Of a DNA stretch of 64,000 bases, positions 26,818 to 35,641 are shown piece by piece. A model generated the notes under the pieces. The model was given only the letters and a program-made list of their open reading frames with translations, was not told the DNA's origin and did not search any database. The stretch is from the NCBI GenBank assembly GCA_002339125.1, contig DDJQ01000148.1, forward strand, positions 1 to 64,000. The letters are read 5' to 3'. Source of the DNA: Alteromonadaceae bacterium UBA2620. GTDB taxonomy: Bacteria; Pseudomonadota; Gammaproteobacteria; Enterobacterales; Alteromonadaceae. Positions within the stretch are counted from its first letter, which is position 1. The number at the start of each line of letters is the position of its first letter. The translations under genes and the position numbers were made by a program.

Positions 26818-29800
26818 TTAAAAGTTAGCCCTGATCACAAATGCCAGACGGCGGTCTGATTTAAACCACGAACGCCCTGCTTCCTGTCCTTCGTTATTTA
26901 ATACCATAATGGTTTCAGACTGCGAATTGGTCAGGTTGGTGCCTTGAATACCCACCGTAACATTCTCGTTCCAGTTGTAGAATATGGAGCCGTCTAACTG
27001 ACCAATATCGTTATAATACAGCGGTGCCTTGGAGATGACGTCACGGGTAGTAAGCAGGTAACGTGAACGCCAGTTATACGCCAGTCGCGCACTCCAGCCA
27101 TTCTTCTCATACATGGCCACAATGTTGGCAGTATGTTTTGACTGACCTTGCAGCGGTACATTATCCAGGCTTACGCGAATACCGGTATCGGTAAAATCAT
27201 CGCCTAACCAGCTTTCATCTTCTACATCCACTTCGTTATTGGGCACGCCGGACGCATCGATGTAAGTGTAGGTAGCCTGCACACCCAGTCCGTCCCATGG
27301 CGCCGGAAGCATGTCGTAGAATTGCTGATAGGCAATCTCAACGCCGTCCATTTTGCCTTTACCGCCGTTGGTGGTGGAATTAACCAGCGCCGACTGCACC
27401 TGACCGGTAGTGGGGTTGGTGTACTCCTGTACCGCTGCACCCTGAATAAAGTAGTTTTTCAGGTCTTTATGGAAATAGGTCACACTCAACTGACCAACTT
27501 CGGCAAAGTACCACTCCAGCGCCAGGTCATATTGGGTAGACTCCATTGGTTTTAAGAACGGGTTACCGCCTGAGCCTGTCCAGGCTGGTACATAGGCCGA
27601 CTGGATCAGATTCTCACCTGGCTCTGGTGGATTCTCCGGATCAGGATTACTGATTGGACGGATAGCCTGGATAGACTCAGTACCCAGCGTGGCACGGTTA
27701 CGGATATCCGACATATCAGGTAGCGCTACCGCTTTTGAGAAGGCGAAGCGGGTAATGAGATCATCGGCCACTTCGATTTTCAGGTTAAAGCTGGGTAGCA
27801 GCATATCAAAGTCGGTTTCGGCAGACAGGCGTTCTTCAGCATCATTACCAAAATTACGCTCGGCATCAGACAGGTAGTTGCGTTGATCGCCAATCCAGCG
27901 GTTTTCTTCGGCCTCGATTGCTTCCTCAATATCAGCATAATTGCCTGCATTAATTTGGTCATTGAGCCAGTCGGTGACAATCTCAGCTGTCAGCGGAGCG
28001 CCTTGTAAAGCCTCAGGTGGCATGAAGTCTGGCACTAAATCGGGGAAGGTCACAGCTCCATCAGCCTGACGGTCGAGCTGAACATAACGTAAACCAATAT
28101 TACCGCTGTAGCGCAGATCGCCTGTGCCTTCAAAGTTTACCCGCAGGTAAATTGCTTTATTTTCTTCGGTAGTCAGGTTGACCTCACCGGGTGTAAAAAT
28201 GCCGTACTTATCATCGACACCCGGACGGTCCGGGTAGGGCTCCCATGAACCGCCTGCCGTCATATACGGGCGAGCGCCAGCGATAATCGAGCGCACGTAA
28301 GCCTCGGTAGCATGAATGGTTTGATTGCCCGGAATATTGGCGATGCCACCCCCATGAAAATCAGACCAGTCGACCAGTTCAAAGTTACTGGCGTCTACCG
28401 GGATAGTATCGAGCCAACCGGCCGGTGCAGCACTGCTGTATTCTGGTCCTAACGGCCCCCAGTTGTAGCTGGTAGATCGCACGGTTTGTTCACGCTTCGC
28501 GTACCGAACGCCAGATTGTACCGAAGTGAAAATACCATCACTGTCGAGATGATAAGTTGCATCCAGACGCGTGGCGAAAGAGTCACCCTCGGAACGTTCC
28601 CAGTGATCCATGGCACTGCGTAGGAAATAAGACGTAGGGTCCTGGAAGTAGTTGCTGTCGCCAGCTGGGTCGCCGGTGAAGCCCGGGTAATTCCCTTCGG
28701 CATAAACGTCGGGGTTGGCATCCCGGTAACCGAAGTAGGGTTCGATCAGGGTCATGGTTGGTGTATTGCCGGTTACATCATAGGCCTGCCCGGCAAACGC
28801 AGCAGTATGTAACACTACGTCGTCATCGCGGGTTTTGGCTTTGATGTACTGTACATCAGCTTCCAGCTCCAGTGCATCAGTGGCCATCCACTCAAGGTTA
28901 AACGACAGATCTTCAACCAGGGTATCGGTTTGTTTGACACGCGAATCAAACTGGTAGGGATAGCCAAATTGCGGGCGACCGCCGCTTTCCCATGAGCGGA
29001 TTACCCGGTCATTATTGCCGTCGGCGGCGCGCCAGCCGTCAACACCCTGCACCATGGTGCCGGAGCCAAACAGGCCATTGTCATCGAATTCAAACTCAGT
29101 GCCTTCCAGCGCGCGGGTGCGGCGATTATCCAGATTGTAATACCCGCCCTGATATTTAACCGCCTGTTCATGCCACGACAGTGACGCATCCGAGCGAATG
29201 TACTGCATGGTTGCCAGCAGAGTTTCATCTTCGTTTTCCCATTGCAGGGTACTGGCAAAACCTTCTCGTTTACGATCGTCAAACTTTTTAAGCAGGTTAG
29301 ACGCGTTAGGGATCCACACCGTGCCGTTGTTGTCTGCGCCGGTAAAGGCTTCAGCGCCAGCTATATCGCGGGCGTAAGTCTGCACGTAAGCATCAGACTG
29401 AATACCATGTGACTCACCGTAGAGCTGCGAGTTAGCGTAGTTAACCAGGAAACCAATCTCGCCTTTTTCAGCAAGATCGATACGATCGCTGTAGAGACCG
29501 GAAAACGTTGGGCTGCCTTTTTCGGCCACATCACCGTATGAGTAATCACCGCCAAAGGCAATTACCCGACCTTCTGAATCAAAGGGCTTGCGGGTACGCA
29601 GGCTGACGGTACCGCCAATCCCGCCTTCAATCATGTCGGCGGTCTGGTTTTTGTAAATATCCACACCGCCCATCAACTCAGGCGATACATCCTGAAAAGA
29701 AAGGCCCCGACCACTATTAGCCGTGAAAGAGTCACGCCCGTTAAATTCACTTCGTGTCTGGGTCATGCCACGAATAATGGCGCCACTGCCTTCAACGCTA

Positions 29801-30150
29801 AAGTGGTCTGGGTCGTCGGGGCCTGCAAAGCGTTCAATGGATACACCGGGTAATCGCTGAATGGCTTCAAGAACACTGCGGTCGGGCAGTGTACCGATGT
29901 CATCGGCGGTAATGGCATCCACTACCGTATCGGAATAACGTTTGAGGTTCTGTGCATTAAGGAGATTGCCGCGGATCCCCTTAACTTCAATTTTTTCTAC
30001 GACTTCTTCTTCGTTCGATGCCGCTTTTTCCTGATCATCCTGCTCCTGGGCATTCGCGCCATGCAGGGCAGAAAGGATCGTTAGTGCAACGAGGGATTTA
30101 TTAAAGGTTGTAGCGTATCGGTTAGATTTGTGTGCCCGAATCCTAGCCAT
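26818..30150 (-). CDS. TonB-dependent receptor (Xanthomonas/Caulobacter type), copy 1
   Basis: A very large outer-membrane receptor (1110 residues). ATG 30150 has GGAG eight bases upstream and starts a signal peptide (MARIRAHKSNRYATT...ALHGANAQ). The TonB-box-like EKIEVKGIRG is followed by the plug (TADDIGTLPDRSVLEAIQRLPGVSIERFAGPDDPDHFSVEGSGAIIRGM, and SADMIEGGIGGTVSLRTRKPFD-like landmarks), then a barrel of many strands ending in ...FVIRANF with terminal Phe. This type imports oligosaccharides. It lies downstream of the GH9 gene and upstream of the halogenase and DUF6445 genes, forming a receptor module within the xylan locus. Confidence 0.9.
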   Translation of the reverse strand: MARIRAHKSNRYATTFNKSLVALTILSALHGANAQEQDDQEKAASNEEEVVEKIEVKGIRGNLLNAQNLKRYSDTVVDAITADDIGTLPDRSVLEAIQRLPGVSIERFAGPDDPDHFSVEGSGAIIRGMTQTRSEFNGRDSFTANSGRGLSFQDVSPELMGGVDIYKNQTADMIEGGIGGTVSLRTRKPFDSEGRVIAFGGDYSYGDVAEKGSPTFSGLYSDRIDLAEKGEIGFLVNYANSQLYGESHGIQSDAYVQTYARDIAGAEAFTGADNNGTVWIPNASNLLKKFDDRKREGFASTLQWENEDETLLATMQYIRSDASLSWHEQAVKYQGGYYNLDNRRTRALEGTEFEFDDNGLFGSGTMVQGVDGWRAADGNNDRVIRSWESGGRPQFGYPYQFDSRVKQTDTLVEDLSFNLEWMATDALELEADVQYIKAKTRDDDVVLHTAAFAGQAYDVTGNTPTMTLIEPYFGYRDANPDVYAEGNYPGFTGDPAGDSNYFQDPTSYFLRSAMDHWERSEGDSFATRLDATYHLDSDGIFTSVQSGVRYAKREQTVRSTSYNWGPLGPEYSSAAPAGWLDTIPVDASNFELVDWSDFHGGGIANIPGNQTIHATEAYVRSIIAGARPYMTAGGSWEPYPDRPGVDDKYGIFTPGEVNLTTEENKAIYLRVNFEGTGDLRYSGNIGLRYVQLDRQADGAVTFPDLVPDFMPPEALQGAPLTAEIVTDWLNDQINAGNYADIEEAIEAEENRWIGDQRNYLSDAERNFGNDAEERLSAETDFDMLLPSFNLKIEVADDLITRFAFSKAVALPDMSDIRNRATLGTESIQAIRPISNPDPENPPEPGENLIQSAYVPAWTGSGGNPFLKPMESTQYDLALEWYFAEVGQLSVTYFHKDLKNYFIQGAAVQEYTNPTTGQVQSALVNSTTNGGKGKMDGVEIAYQQFYDMLPAPWDGLGVQATYTYIDASGVPNNEVDVEDESWLGDDFTDTGIRVSLDNVPLQGQSKHTANIVAMYEKNGWSARLAYNWRSRYLLTTRDVISKAPLYYNDIGQLDGSIFYNWNENVTVGIQGTNLTNSQSETIMVLNNEGQEAGRSWFKSDRRLAFVIRANF

Positions 30151-30469
30151 GTGTACTTCTCCGCTTAGATAGAATGGAGTTATTGTTATCCATTTACTTG
30201 GCTTTGAAGCTGACCGGCTGGTGACCGCTATTTTAAAAGCCAATTATGGTGAGAGAATACTCGTTGAAGCCAGCATAACTATCAATGGGATGTTAAAATA
30301 TCACAAACCGGAAACCATATATCGCAACATATAATTAACAAAAAGTTGCAAGGATAATAGCTAATATTCTGATTTTATGGGATTTATTGGTTTTTTTGAA
30401 TTATTATAATACAAGTGCGGCGGACGTGTGGGGGTAGCAAATAGTTAACATTTGTTACCCCCTACATAC
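30151..30469. promoter_or_regulatory. Receptor promoter region with dyads (about 320 bases, no gene)
   Basis: AT-rich region upstream of receptor copy 1. It contains the inverted pair CGCAAC (30323-30328) and GTTGCA (30345-30350); the first arm belongs to a TCGCAA/TTGCGA motif also seen near xylB and receptor copy 2. A second dyad (30430-30462) is listed separately. No open reading frame looks real here. Confidence 0.45.
30430..30462. repeat. Long dyad after the GH9 gene
   Basis: GGGGGTAGCAAAT (30430-30442) pairs with ATTTGTTACCCCC (30450-30462) with one mismatch, making a 13-bp stem. It lies eight bases beyond the GH9 stop codon. There is no T-tract, so it could be a weak terminator, an mRNA-stabilising hairpin or an operator. 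Confidence 0.5.
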
Positions 30470-32191
30470 TTATTTTGTAAGGGTGATCATTGCTGCCAGC
30501 GAATATACCAATGGGGCATTCCAGTTGATAGTGACTTCGTTAGTAGAGTAGCTACACCAGTTGTCTTTGTATGAAGTGGCCGGCAACGAGGCACTGTACT
30601 GGCAGTTATCCTGTTGGCCGTTTTGGGCGCCGCCCACTAAAAAGCCCGGTACCGGCTCGGCAATGCCGTCGGCATGGGATTGGCGATGGTGGATAAAGCG
30701 TGGCGATGTTTCACCAAACCCGGTGACGTAGCTGTAGTCCACCGGATTTTTCCCCAGTACATAGTCCACCAGGCCGGTGAAGGTATGAAGGTAGGCGGGG
30801 TTATTGCTCATCCGGTAGGCGCTGGCTAAAACCATAGCGTGGTTCATGGCAACGCCGTTACTACCCCACACAAAATCGTTGGCAGTCATGGCTGTTCTGA
30901 ATGGTGATGCCTGACTGGTTTTTACCAGTGCGTCGGCGTAGTCCAGAAAGCGCGTCTTTAACTCCTGGTAGCGCTTGGCTGGAAGGGCGTTTTGCCCTTG
31001 CTCAGAGAGTAATGACAGATAAGCCAATCCCATAGTATCAGACCAGCCCGGAGTGGATGGGGAGCCCAGATAACGCTGCGCCTCAATGAGATAGTCCTGC
31101 TCGCCGGTGGTAACAAAAAGCTCACTGGCGGCCCAGGCAAATTCATCGTTAAAAGATGAGTCGCCGTATTCCCCGGTTTTTACGTTTTGCGCATTCTTAT
31201 AGGCCACTTGCGGGTTTTCTAATGCCCACTGCCAGGCTCTTTTCGCTGCTGCCAGAAAATTGCTTTGCTGTTGCGGATACACTCTGGCAGCTGTTGCCAT
31301 CACCGCTGCAAAATTGAGTGACGCGGCGGTTCCCTTGGCCACTACATAACGCTGCTCTGTGGCCTCTGCCGGCATTACTGCCGGGGCAAAATTTAACGTG
31401 GTGAGCTTATGAAAAACCCCGCCGTCGGTGTCCTGCATGGTTAGCATCCAGTCCAGATTCCAGCTGATTTCATCGAGTAAATCGGGCTGGTTATTGGTGG
31501 ACTCCGGGATATTCCAGCGTCGCTGCGCATAAAAATCCGGGAAGTCGAGGTATGCCCGCATCAGGGTATAAGTAGATATGCCTGAATTAACAATGTATTT
31601 ATTGTAATCACCGGCGTCGTACCAGCCTTTGGGGCTTGCCAGGCTATTCTTCGGTTCGTTGAGGTTAATTACATGGGTGTCCGTGTGGCCGGCTTCACGG
31701 TGCCATTTGCCGGCAAAGGCCGGGTCCAGCGCCATGCCGGCACGATTGTAATAGTACGCTTTAATCGCCGCGTCATGCAGGGCGCTCACGCGCTGAACTG
31801 AAATACTGAATGTGGTGTAGCTGTTGTCGCCTACAGACAGCCGGTACAGACCGGGAGCCGTAATACTGCTGACGTCTGCTACAGCCACGGTTTGATCTGC
31901 AAGTGGCCAGTAGTCCGGTGAACTGGTAGTTCCTTCCAGAACTGTCTGACCGCTGGCGGTGTTGGTTACCCGATAAGAAACAGCTTGCGAAGTTCTTACT
32001 ACGATATGCTTTTGTTGCTGCGGTAAAAAGCCAACCTGATTGGCATAGAATTCAACGGGCTGCGAGCCGCTATCGGCGGTTGCGGAGCTGGCAGTGCTGC
32101 TTGTACTGTTAACGCCCGAACAGGCTCCTATGGCGAAAACCAGTGATAAAGACATCGCCAGCTTGCTGAATGATAGTAGTGTAGTGCTCAT
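30470..32191 (-). CDS. GH9 glycoside hydrolase, lipoprotein
   Basis: A 573-residue GH9 enzyme. ATG 32191 has GGAG seven bases upstream and gives a lipoprotein signal (lipid-modified Cys24 in IGAC). An immunoglobulin-like CelD-N-type domain (about residues 45-130) precedes the (alpha/alpha)6 barrel. The nucleophile/base motif GWYDAGDYNKY has Asp192 and Asp195, and the C-terminal acid Glu552 lies in TNEVTINWN. GH9 enzymes are endo- or exo-beta-glucanases; in this xylan locus it may act on mixed-linkage or cellulose-associated chains, or on xylan oligomers. Twenty-four bases after the upstream acetylesterase stop, so co-transcribed. Confidence 0.88.
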   Translation of the reverse strand: MSTTLLSFSKLAMSLSLVFAIGACSGVNSTSSTASSATADSGSQPVEFYANQVGFLPQQQKHIVVRTSQAVSYRVTNTASGQTVLEGTTSSPDYWPLADQTVAVADVSSITAPGLYRLSVGDNSYTTFSISVQRVSALHDAAIKAYYYNRAGMALDPAFAGKWHREAGHTDTHVINLNEPKNSLASPKGWYDAGDYNKYIVNSGISTYTLMRAYLDFPDFYAQRRWNIPESTNNQPDLLDEISWNLDWMLTMQDTDGGVFHKLTTLNFAPAVMPAEATEQRYVVAKGTAASLNFAAVMATAARVYPQQQSNFLAAAKRAWQWALENPQVAYKNAQNVKTGEYGDSSFNDEFAWAASELFVTTGEQDYLIEAQRYLGSPSTPGWSDTMGLAYLSLLSEQGQNALPAKRYQELKTRFLDYADALVKTSQASPFRTAMTANDFVWGSNGVAMNHAMVLASAYRMSNNPAYLHTFTGLVDYVLGKNPVDYSYVTGFGETSPRFIHHRQSHADGIAEPVPGFLVGGAQNGQQDNCQYSASLPATSYKDNWCSYSTNEVTINWNAPLVYSLAAMITLTK

Positions 32192-32215
32192 ATTTACTCC
32201 GGCCTGAAACAAAGA

Positions 32216-34144
32216 TTAATCAGCATTGGTTGCGCTGGTGACGGCCATACTGAAAGCCGCTGCGGGAAGCCCGGCACTACTGAATAAACCGGGTTCGGGG
32301 TTATCAGCCCAGCCATAACGAACGTGAAGCGGTTGACTGACCTTAGCGCTGGATAGAATCACCTTGTCGTTGCTAATGCGTACGTCAGCCCAGTAGTACT
32401 GGTTATCAGCGCCAGCAATAGCAAAGCTCTGCGTTAAGGGTGATGCTTCAGTCAGGCCATCGCCGGTATGGCTAAAGTGCACAATGACTCTGTCGTCCTG
32501 TCGCTCTGCTGTAGTCGGTACAGGGCCCTGATAAGCAATGTCCTGATCGTAGACGATGTTGCGGGCAGCCAGTGCAAGCCGTTTTCCTACAGTAGCCTTA
32601 TTGACCGGATGGATGTCGTTCCATTCTCCCACATCAAGGGTGACCACAGAAGCGGTGTTATCAAGCGTTCCAACCTGGCGTTGCTGGTCTCGCAGAACTG
32701 CCCAGTTGCTCTGGACAGGTTGTGCCTGTCGAGCCATAAAATTGGTTAGCTGAACAATAATGAAAGGCATGTCCGGCTGTTGCCACTGGCCACGCCAGTG
32801 ATTAATCATAGCGGTTAGCTTCTCTGCGTAGTCACTGGGCGCGCCGCTGTTCGACTCACCCTGATACCACAGGGCCCCGGTAAGCGGGAAGCGGGTCGCT
32901 GGCGCTATCATTGCATTGTAGAGCCCCATGGGTTGCCAGCGGATAAACGTGGAGCCAGCCAGACGGGGCATTTTGGCAGCAATTTTATAGTGCCATTCGC
33001 CTGCCAGTGGGTAGCGCGCGTTGTCGGTGCCTAAAAAGTAGGCCTTGTCCTGTACAAATCCTGTTGAACCGCCGTCGGAGGTAATGCGAATGGCGATAAC
33101 ATTTTCGCCTTTCTTAAGCATGTCCGGCGTAACATTGTAGCGCCGTGGAGGGTACTGATAACCTGTGTCGCCAACTTCATGACCGTTAATATACGCCGTG
33201 TCGGCATCAACAATGCGTCCTAATCGGAGTGTGACAGGCTCCGCGGGTACCTCGTCCAGGTGGAGTGTTTTTCTGAGCCACCAAACGCCAATAAATTCTT
33301 TGCCGTTGGTCGGCAGGTTACCCGGCATTGTGATAGCTTGCCAGGCACTGTCGTCTAATTCCGGATCGTACCATTTAACCTCTGACTGCAATCCTTCGTC
33401 GGATTGATGAAGTTTGGCATACCACGAATCAGAACGGGCTTTATCGTCTTTACGGGTTTGCTTATCTACTGCCGGATCGGCAAAGCGTTCACCGGCAGCA
33501 ATTTTGTCAGGATAGGGGCTAAGAATATCTTTGTGCATCCAGGCTTCAATCGGCGAGCCCCCTAATGACGCATTCACAATACCTATGGGCACATTCTGAT
33601 CAAGGTGGATCTGGCGCGCAAAGTAGTAAGCTACGGCTGACAGGTGGCGAATGTTTTGCTGTGTGGCACTGCGCCACTGGCCGCCGCTGTAATCGCTGTT
33701 CTGGCCATCGAAACGGTATGTATCGGGCACTGTGAATTCGCGGATCAGCGGAAAATCTGCTTCGGCAACATCAAGCGGGTAGGCCTCTTCAACACGGGCC
33801 ATGGTCAGCTCCATGTTTGACTGCCCGGAGGTCAGCCACACATCACCAAAGTACAAGTCATTAACCGTCAGGGTGTCGTTGCTTTTGATAATAAGCTGAT
33901 GAGGGCCGCCGGCGGGTTGTGCTGGTAACTCAAACCGCCATTTGCCGTTGGTTGCGCTGGTTTCACCCAGCAGTTCGCCGTCAAACAAGATTTGAACCGG
34001 TGCTTTTGAATCTGTGGTGCCGGTTAACGGAACAGGCTTATTGCGTTGTAACACGGCGTGGTCTGAAATAAGCCGGTGTAATGTGGTGGCTGCCCCTGCA
34101 CATTGCGCGATAAGACAGGTACATAGCAAAAGTAACCGAATCAA
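32216..34144 (-). CDS. Sialate-O-acetylesterase-type SGNH esterase (probable xylan deacetylase)
   Basis: A 642-residue secreted esterase of the 9-O-acetylesterase/SASA family. The signal peptide ends near CAGAATT. The catalytic Ser is Ser109 in SGQSNME; a later block WYQGESNS and the Asp/His pair in EWNDIHP complete the SGNH site. A galactose-binding-like jelly-roll is inserted mid-protein (around LRLGRIVDADTAYINGH). The start is a TTG at 34144 with a strong AAGGAG nine to fourteen bases upstream. In this locus it most plausibly removes acetyl groups from xylan or its oligomers rather than from sialate. Between xylA (with terminator) and the GH9 gene. Confidence 0.85.
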   Translation of the reverse strand: MIRLLLLCTCLIAQCAGAATTLHRLISDHAVLQRNKPVPLTGTTDSKAPVQILFDGELLGETSATNGKWRFELPAQPAGGPHQLIIKSNDTLTVNDLYFGDVWLTSGQSNMELTMARVEEAYPLDVAEADFPLIREFTVPDTYRFDGQNSDYSGGQWRSATQQNIRHLSAVAYYFARQIHLDQNVPIGIVNASLGGSPIEAWMHKDILSPYPDKIAAGERFADPAVDKQTRKDDKARSDSWYAKLHQSDEGLQSEVKWYDPELDDSAWQAITMPGNLPTNGKEFIGVWWLRKTLHLDEVPAEPVTLRLGRIVDADTAYINGHEVGDTGYQYPPRRYNVTPDMLKKGENVIAIRITSDGGSTGFVQDKAYFLGTDNARYPLAGEWHYKIAAKMPRLAGSTFIRWQPMGLYNAMIAPATRFPLTGALWYQGESNSGAPSDYAEKLTAMINHWRGQWQQPDMPFIIVQLTNFMARQAQPVQSNWAVLRDQQRQVGTLDNTASVVTLDVGEWNDIHPVNKATVGKRLALAARNIVYDQDIAYQGPVPTTAERQDDRVIVHFSHTGDGLTEASPLTQSFAIAGADNQYYWADVRISNDKVILSSAKVSQPLHVRYGWADNPEPGLFSSAGLPAAAFSMAVTSATNAD

Positions 34145-34164
34145 ATTATGTCTCCTTCAGAAAC

Positions 34165-34195
34165 AAAAAAAGTGCAGAGGCTGTCTGCACTTTTT
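34165..34195 (-). terminator. Terminator after xylA
   Basis: GTGCAGA/TCTGCAC stem flanked by A7 and T5, so that on the minus strand a T-run follows. It sits between xylA and the acetylesterase gene, which suggests partial termination and differential expression of xylA versus the polymer-degrading genes. Confidence 0.82.
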
Positions 34196-34211
34196 AAGTA
34201 AAAATAACGGC

Positions 34212-35531
34212 TTAGCGGAAGATAACCTGGTTGACCTGGTTTTCCAGCAGTTCCTGGCTGCCTGACACCTGTCTAGGGTTAAGCTGCTGCTCAGTGGTCA
34301 AGCCGGCCAGTGACTCCAGAGAGAAAGCACCGTTGAGGATTTTCTCGCCCAGCTCGCCGTTCCAGCCTGCGTAACGCTTGGCTTTCGCATCGGCAATAAA
34401 GTCGTTTTCAAGCATTGCTGCGGCTTTTTTCAGCCCCAGAGCACAGGTATCCATACCACCAATATGGCCGTGGAACAGATCCGCCGCATCAATACTCTGA
34501 CGACGTAACTTGGTGTCGAAGTTAAAGCCACCTGAGGTGTAACCGCCATTTTTAAGAATTTCGTAGCAGATCAGAGTCATTTCTTCCACGCTGTTAGGGA
34601 ACTGGTCAGTATCCCAGCCTAACTGTGCGTCACCGCGGTTGGCATCAATCGAACCGAACACACCCAGTGCAAATGCCGTGGCAATTTCGTGGTGGAAGGA
34701 ATGGCCGGATAACGTTGCGTGGTTGGCTTCGATATTGACCGCGAACTCTTTTTCCAGGCCGAATTCTTTCAGGAAGCCATAAACGGTTGCCGTATCGTAA
34801 TCGTACTGGTGTTTAGTTGGCTCCTGAGGTTTTGGCTCTATCAGCAGCAAACCGTCAAAACCGATTTTGTGTTTATGCTCCACTACCATATTCATAAAGC
34901 GGCCAAGCTGAGCACGCTCACGCTTAAGATCGGTATTGAGCAGCGTTTCGTAACCCTCACGGCCACCCCACAGTACATAGTTAGCACCGCCAAGGGTTTT
35001 AGTGGCGTTCATGGCGTGAAATACCTGAGTTGCTGCGCGGGCAAAGATCTCCGGATCCGGATTGGTCGCTGCGCCTGACATATAACGCGGGTGACTGAAG
35101 ACGTTAGCAGTGCCCCATAACAGTTTCATGCCGGTGGCTTCCTGTTTGGCCGCCAGTACTTCCGTCATTTCGCTGAAATTACGAATATAGTCGTTAACGC
35201 TGTCACCTTCTGGCGCTACGTCAACGTCGTGAAAACAGTAGTACGGTGCGCCGAGTTTGCTGAAAAACTCAAAGGCGACATCCGCTTTTTGTTTTGCCCG
35301 CTCCATAGCATCGCCTGGCTGTAACCAGGGACGGTCGAAGGTATTGCCACCAAACACATCGGCGCCATCCCAGCAGAAGTTGTGCCAGTAACAGGAAGCA
35401 AAGCGTAAATGCTCTTCCATGGTTTTGCCTAACACCACTTCTTTGGGGTTATAGTGTTTGAATGCCAGTGGGTTAGTGGACTCAGCACCTTCGTACTGGA
35501 TTGGGCTGATGTCCTGGAAAAAATCCGCCAT
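34212..35531 (-). CDS. xylA: Xylose isomerase XylA
   Basis: A 439-residue class II xylose isomerase, matching the E. coli type in length. Signature blocks are [29 protein letters not shown], and [19 protein letters not shown], which carries metal-binding residues. It converts D-xylose to D-xylulose in the cytoplasm; XylB then phosphorylates it. CAGGAG lies seven bases before ATG 35531. A small hairpin (GGGCC/GGCCC, 35547-35560) ends only a few bases upstream of that site. It follows xylB, in the same orientation, about 110 bases on. Confidence 0.96.
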   Translation of the reverse strand: MADFFQDISPIQYEGAESTNPLAFKHYNPKEVVLGKTMEEHLRFASCYWHNFCWDGADVFGGNTFDRPWLQPGDAMERAKQKADVAFEFFSKLGAPYYCFHDVDVAPEGDSVNDYIRNFSEMTEVLAAKQEATGMKLLWGTANVFSHPRYMSGAATNPDPEIFARAATQVFHAMNATKTLGGANYVLWGGREGYETLLNTDLKRERAQLGRFMNMVVEHKHKIGFDGLLLIEPKPQEPTKHQYDYDTATVYGFLKEFGLEKEFAVNIEANHATLSGHSFHHEIATAFALGVFGSIDANRGDAQLGWDTDQFPNSVEEMTLICYEILKNGGYTSGGFNFDTKLRRQSIDAADLFHGHIGGMDTCALGLKKAAAMLENDFIADAKAKRYAGWNGELGEKILNGAFSLESLAGLTTEQQLNPRQVSGSQELLENQVNQVIFR

Positions 35532-35571
35532 AGTTAACTCCTGAGTGGGCCGAATGGCCCGTTATTTTGAT

Positions 35572-35592
35572 GATTGCTAATACTGTGCAATC
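35572..35592. promoter_or_regulatory. Inverted repeat upstream of xylA
   Basis: GATTGC (35572-35577) and GCAATC (35587-35592) form a dyad between xylB and xylA. The arms match the start of the GATTGCGAA motif upstream of xylB. Possible XylR or other operator; the assignment is inferred. Confidence 0.4.
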
Positions 35593-35641
35593 GGCGTGTA
35601 TTCGACAATTATGTAAACTTCATCGACTTTTGTGTTTTTTG

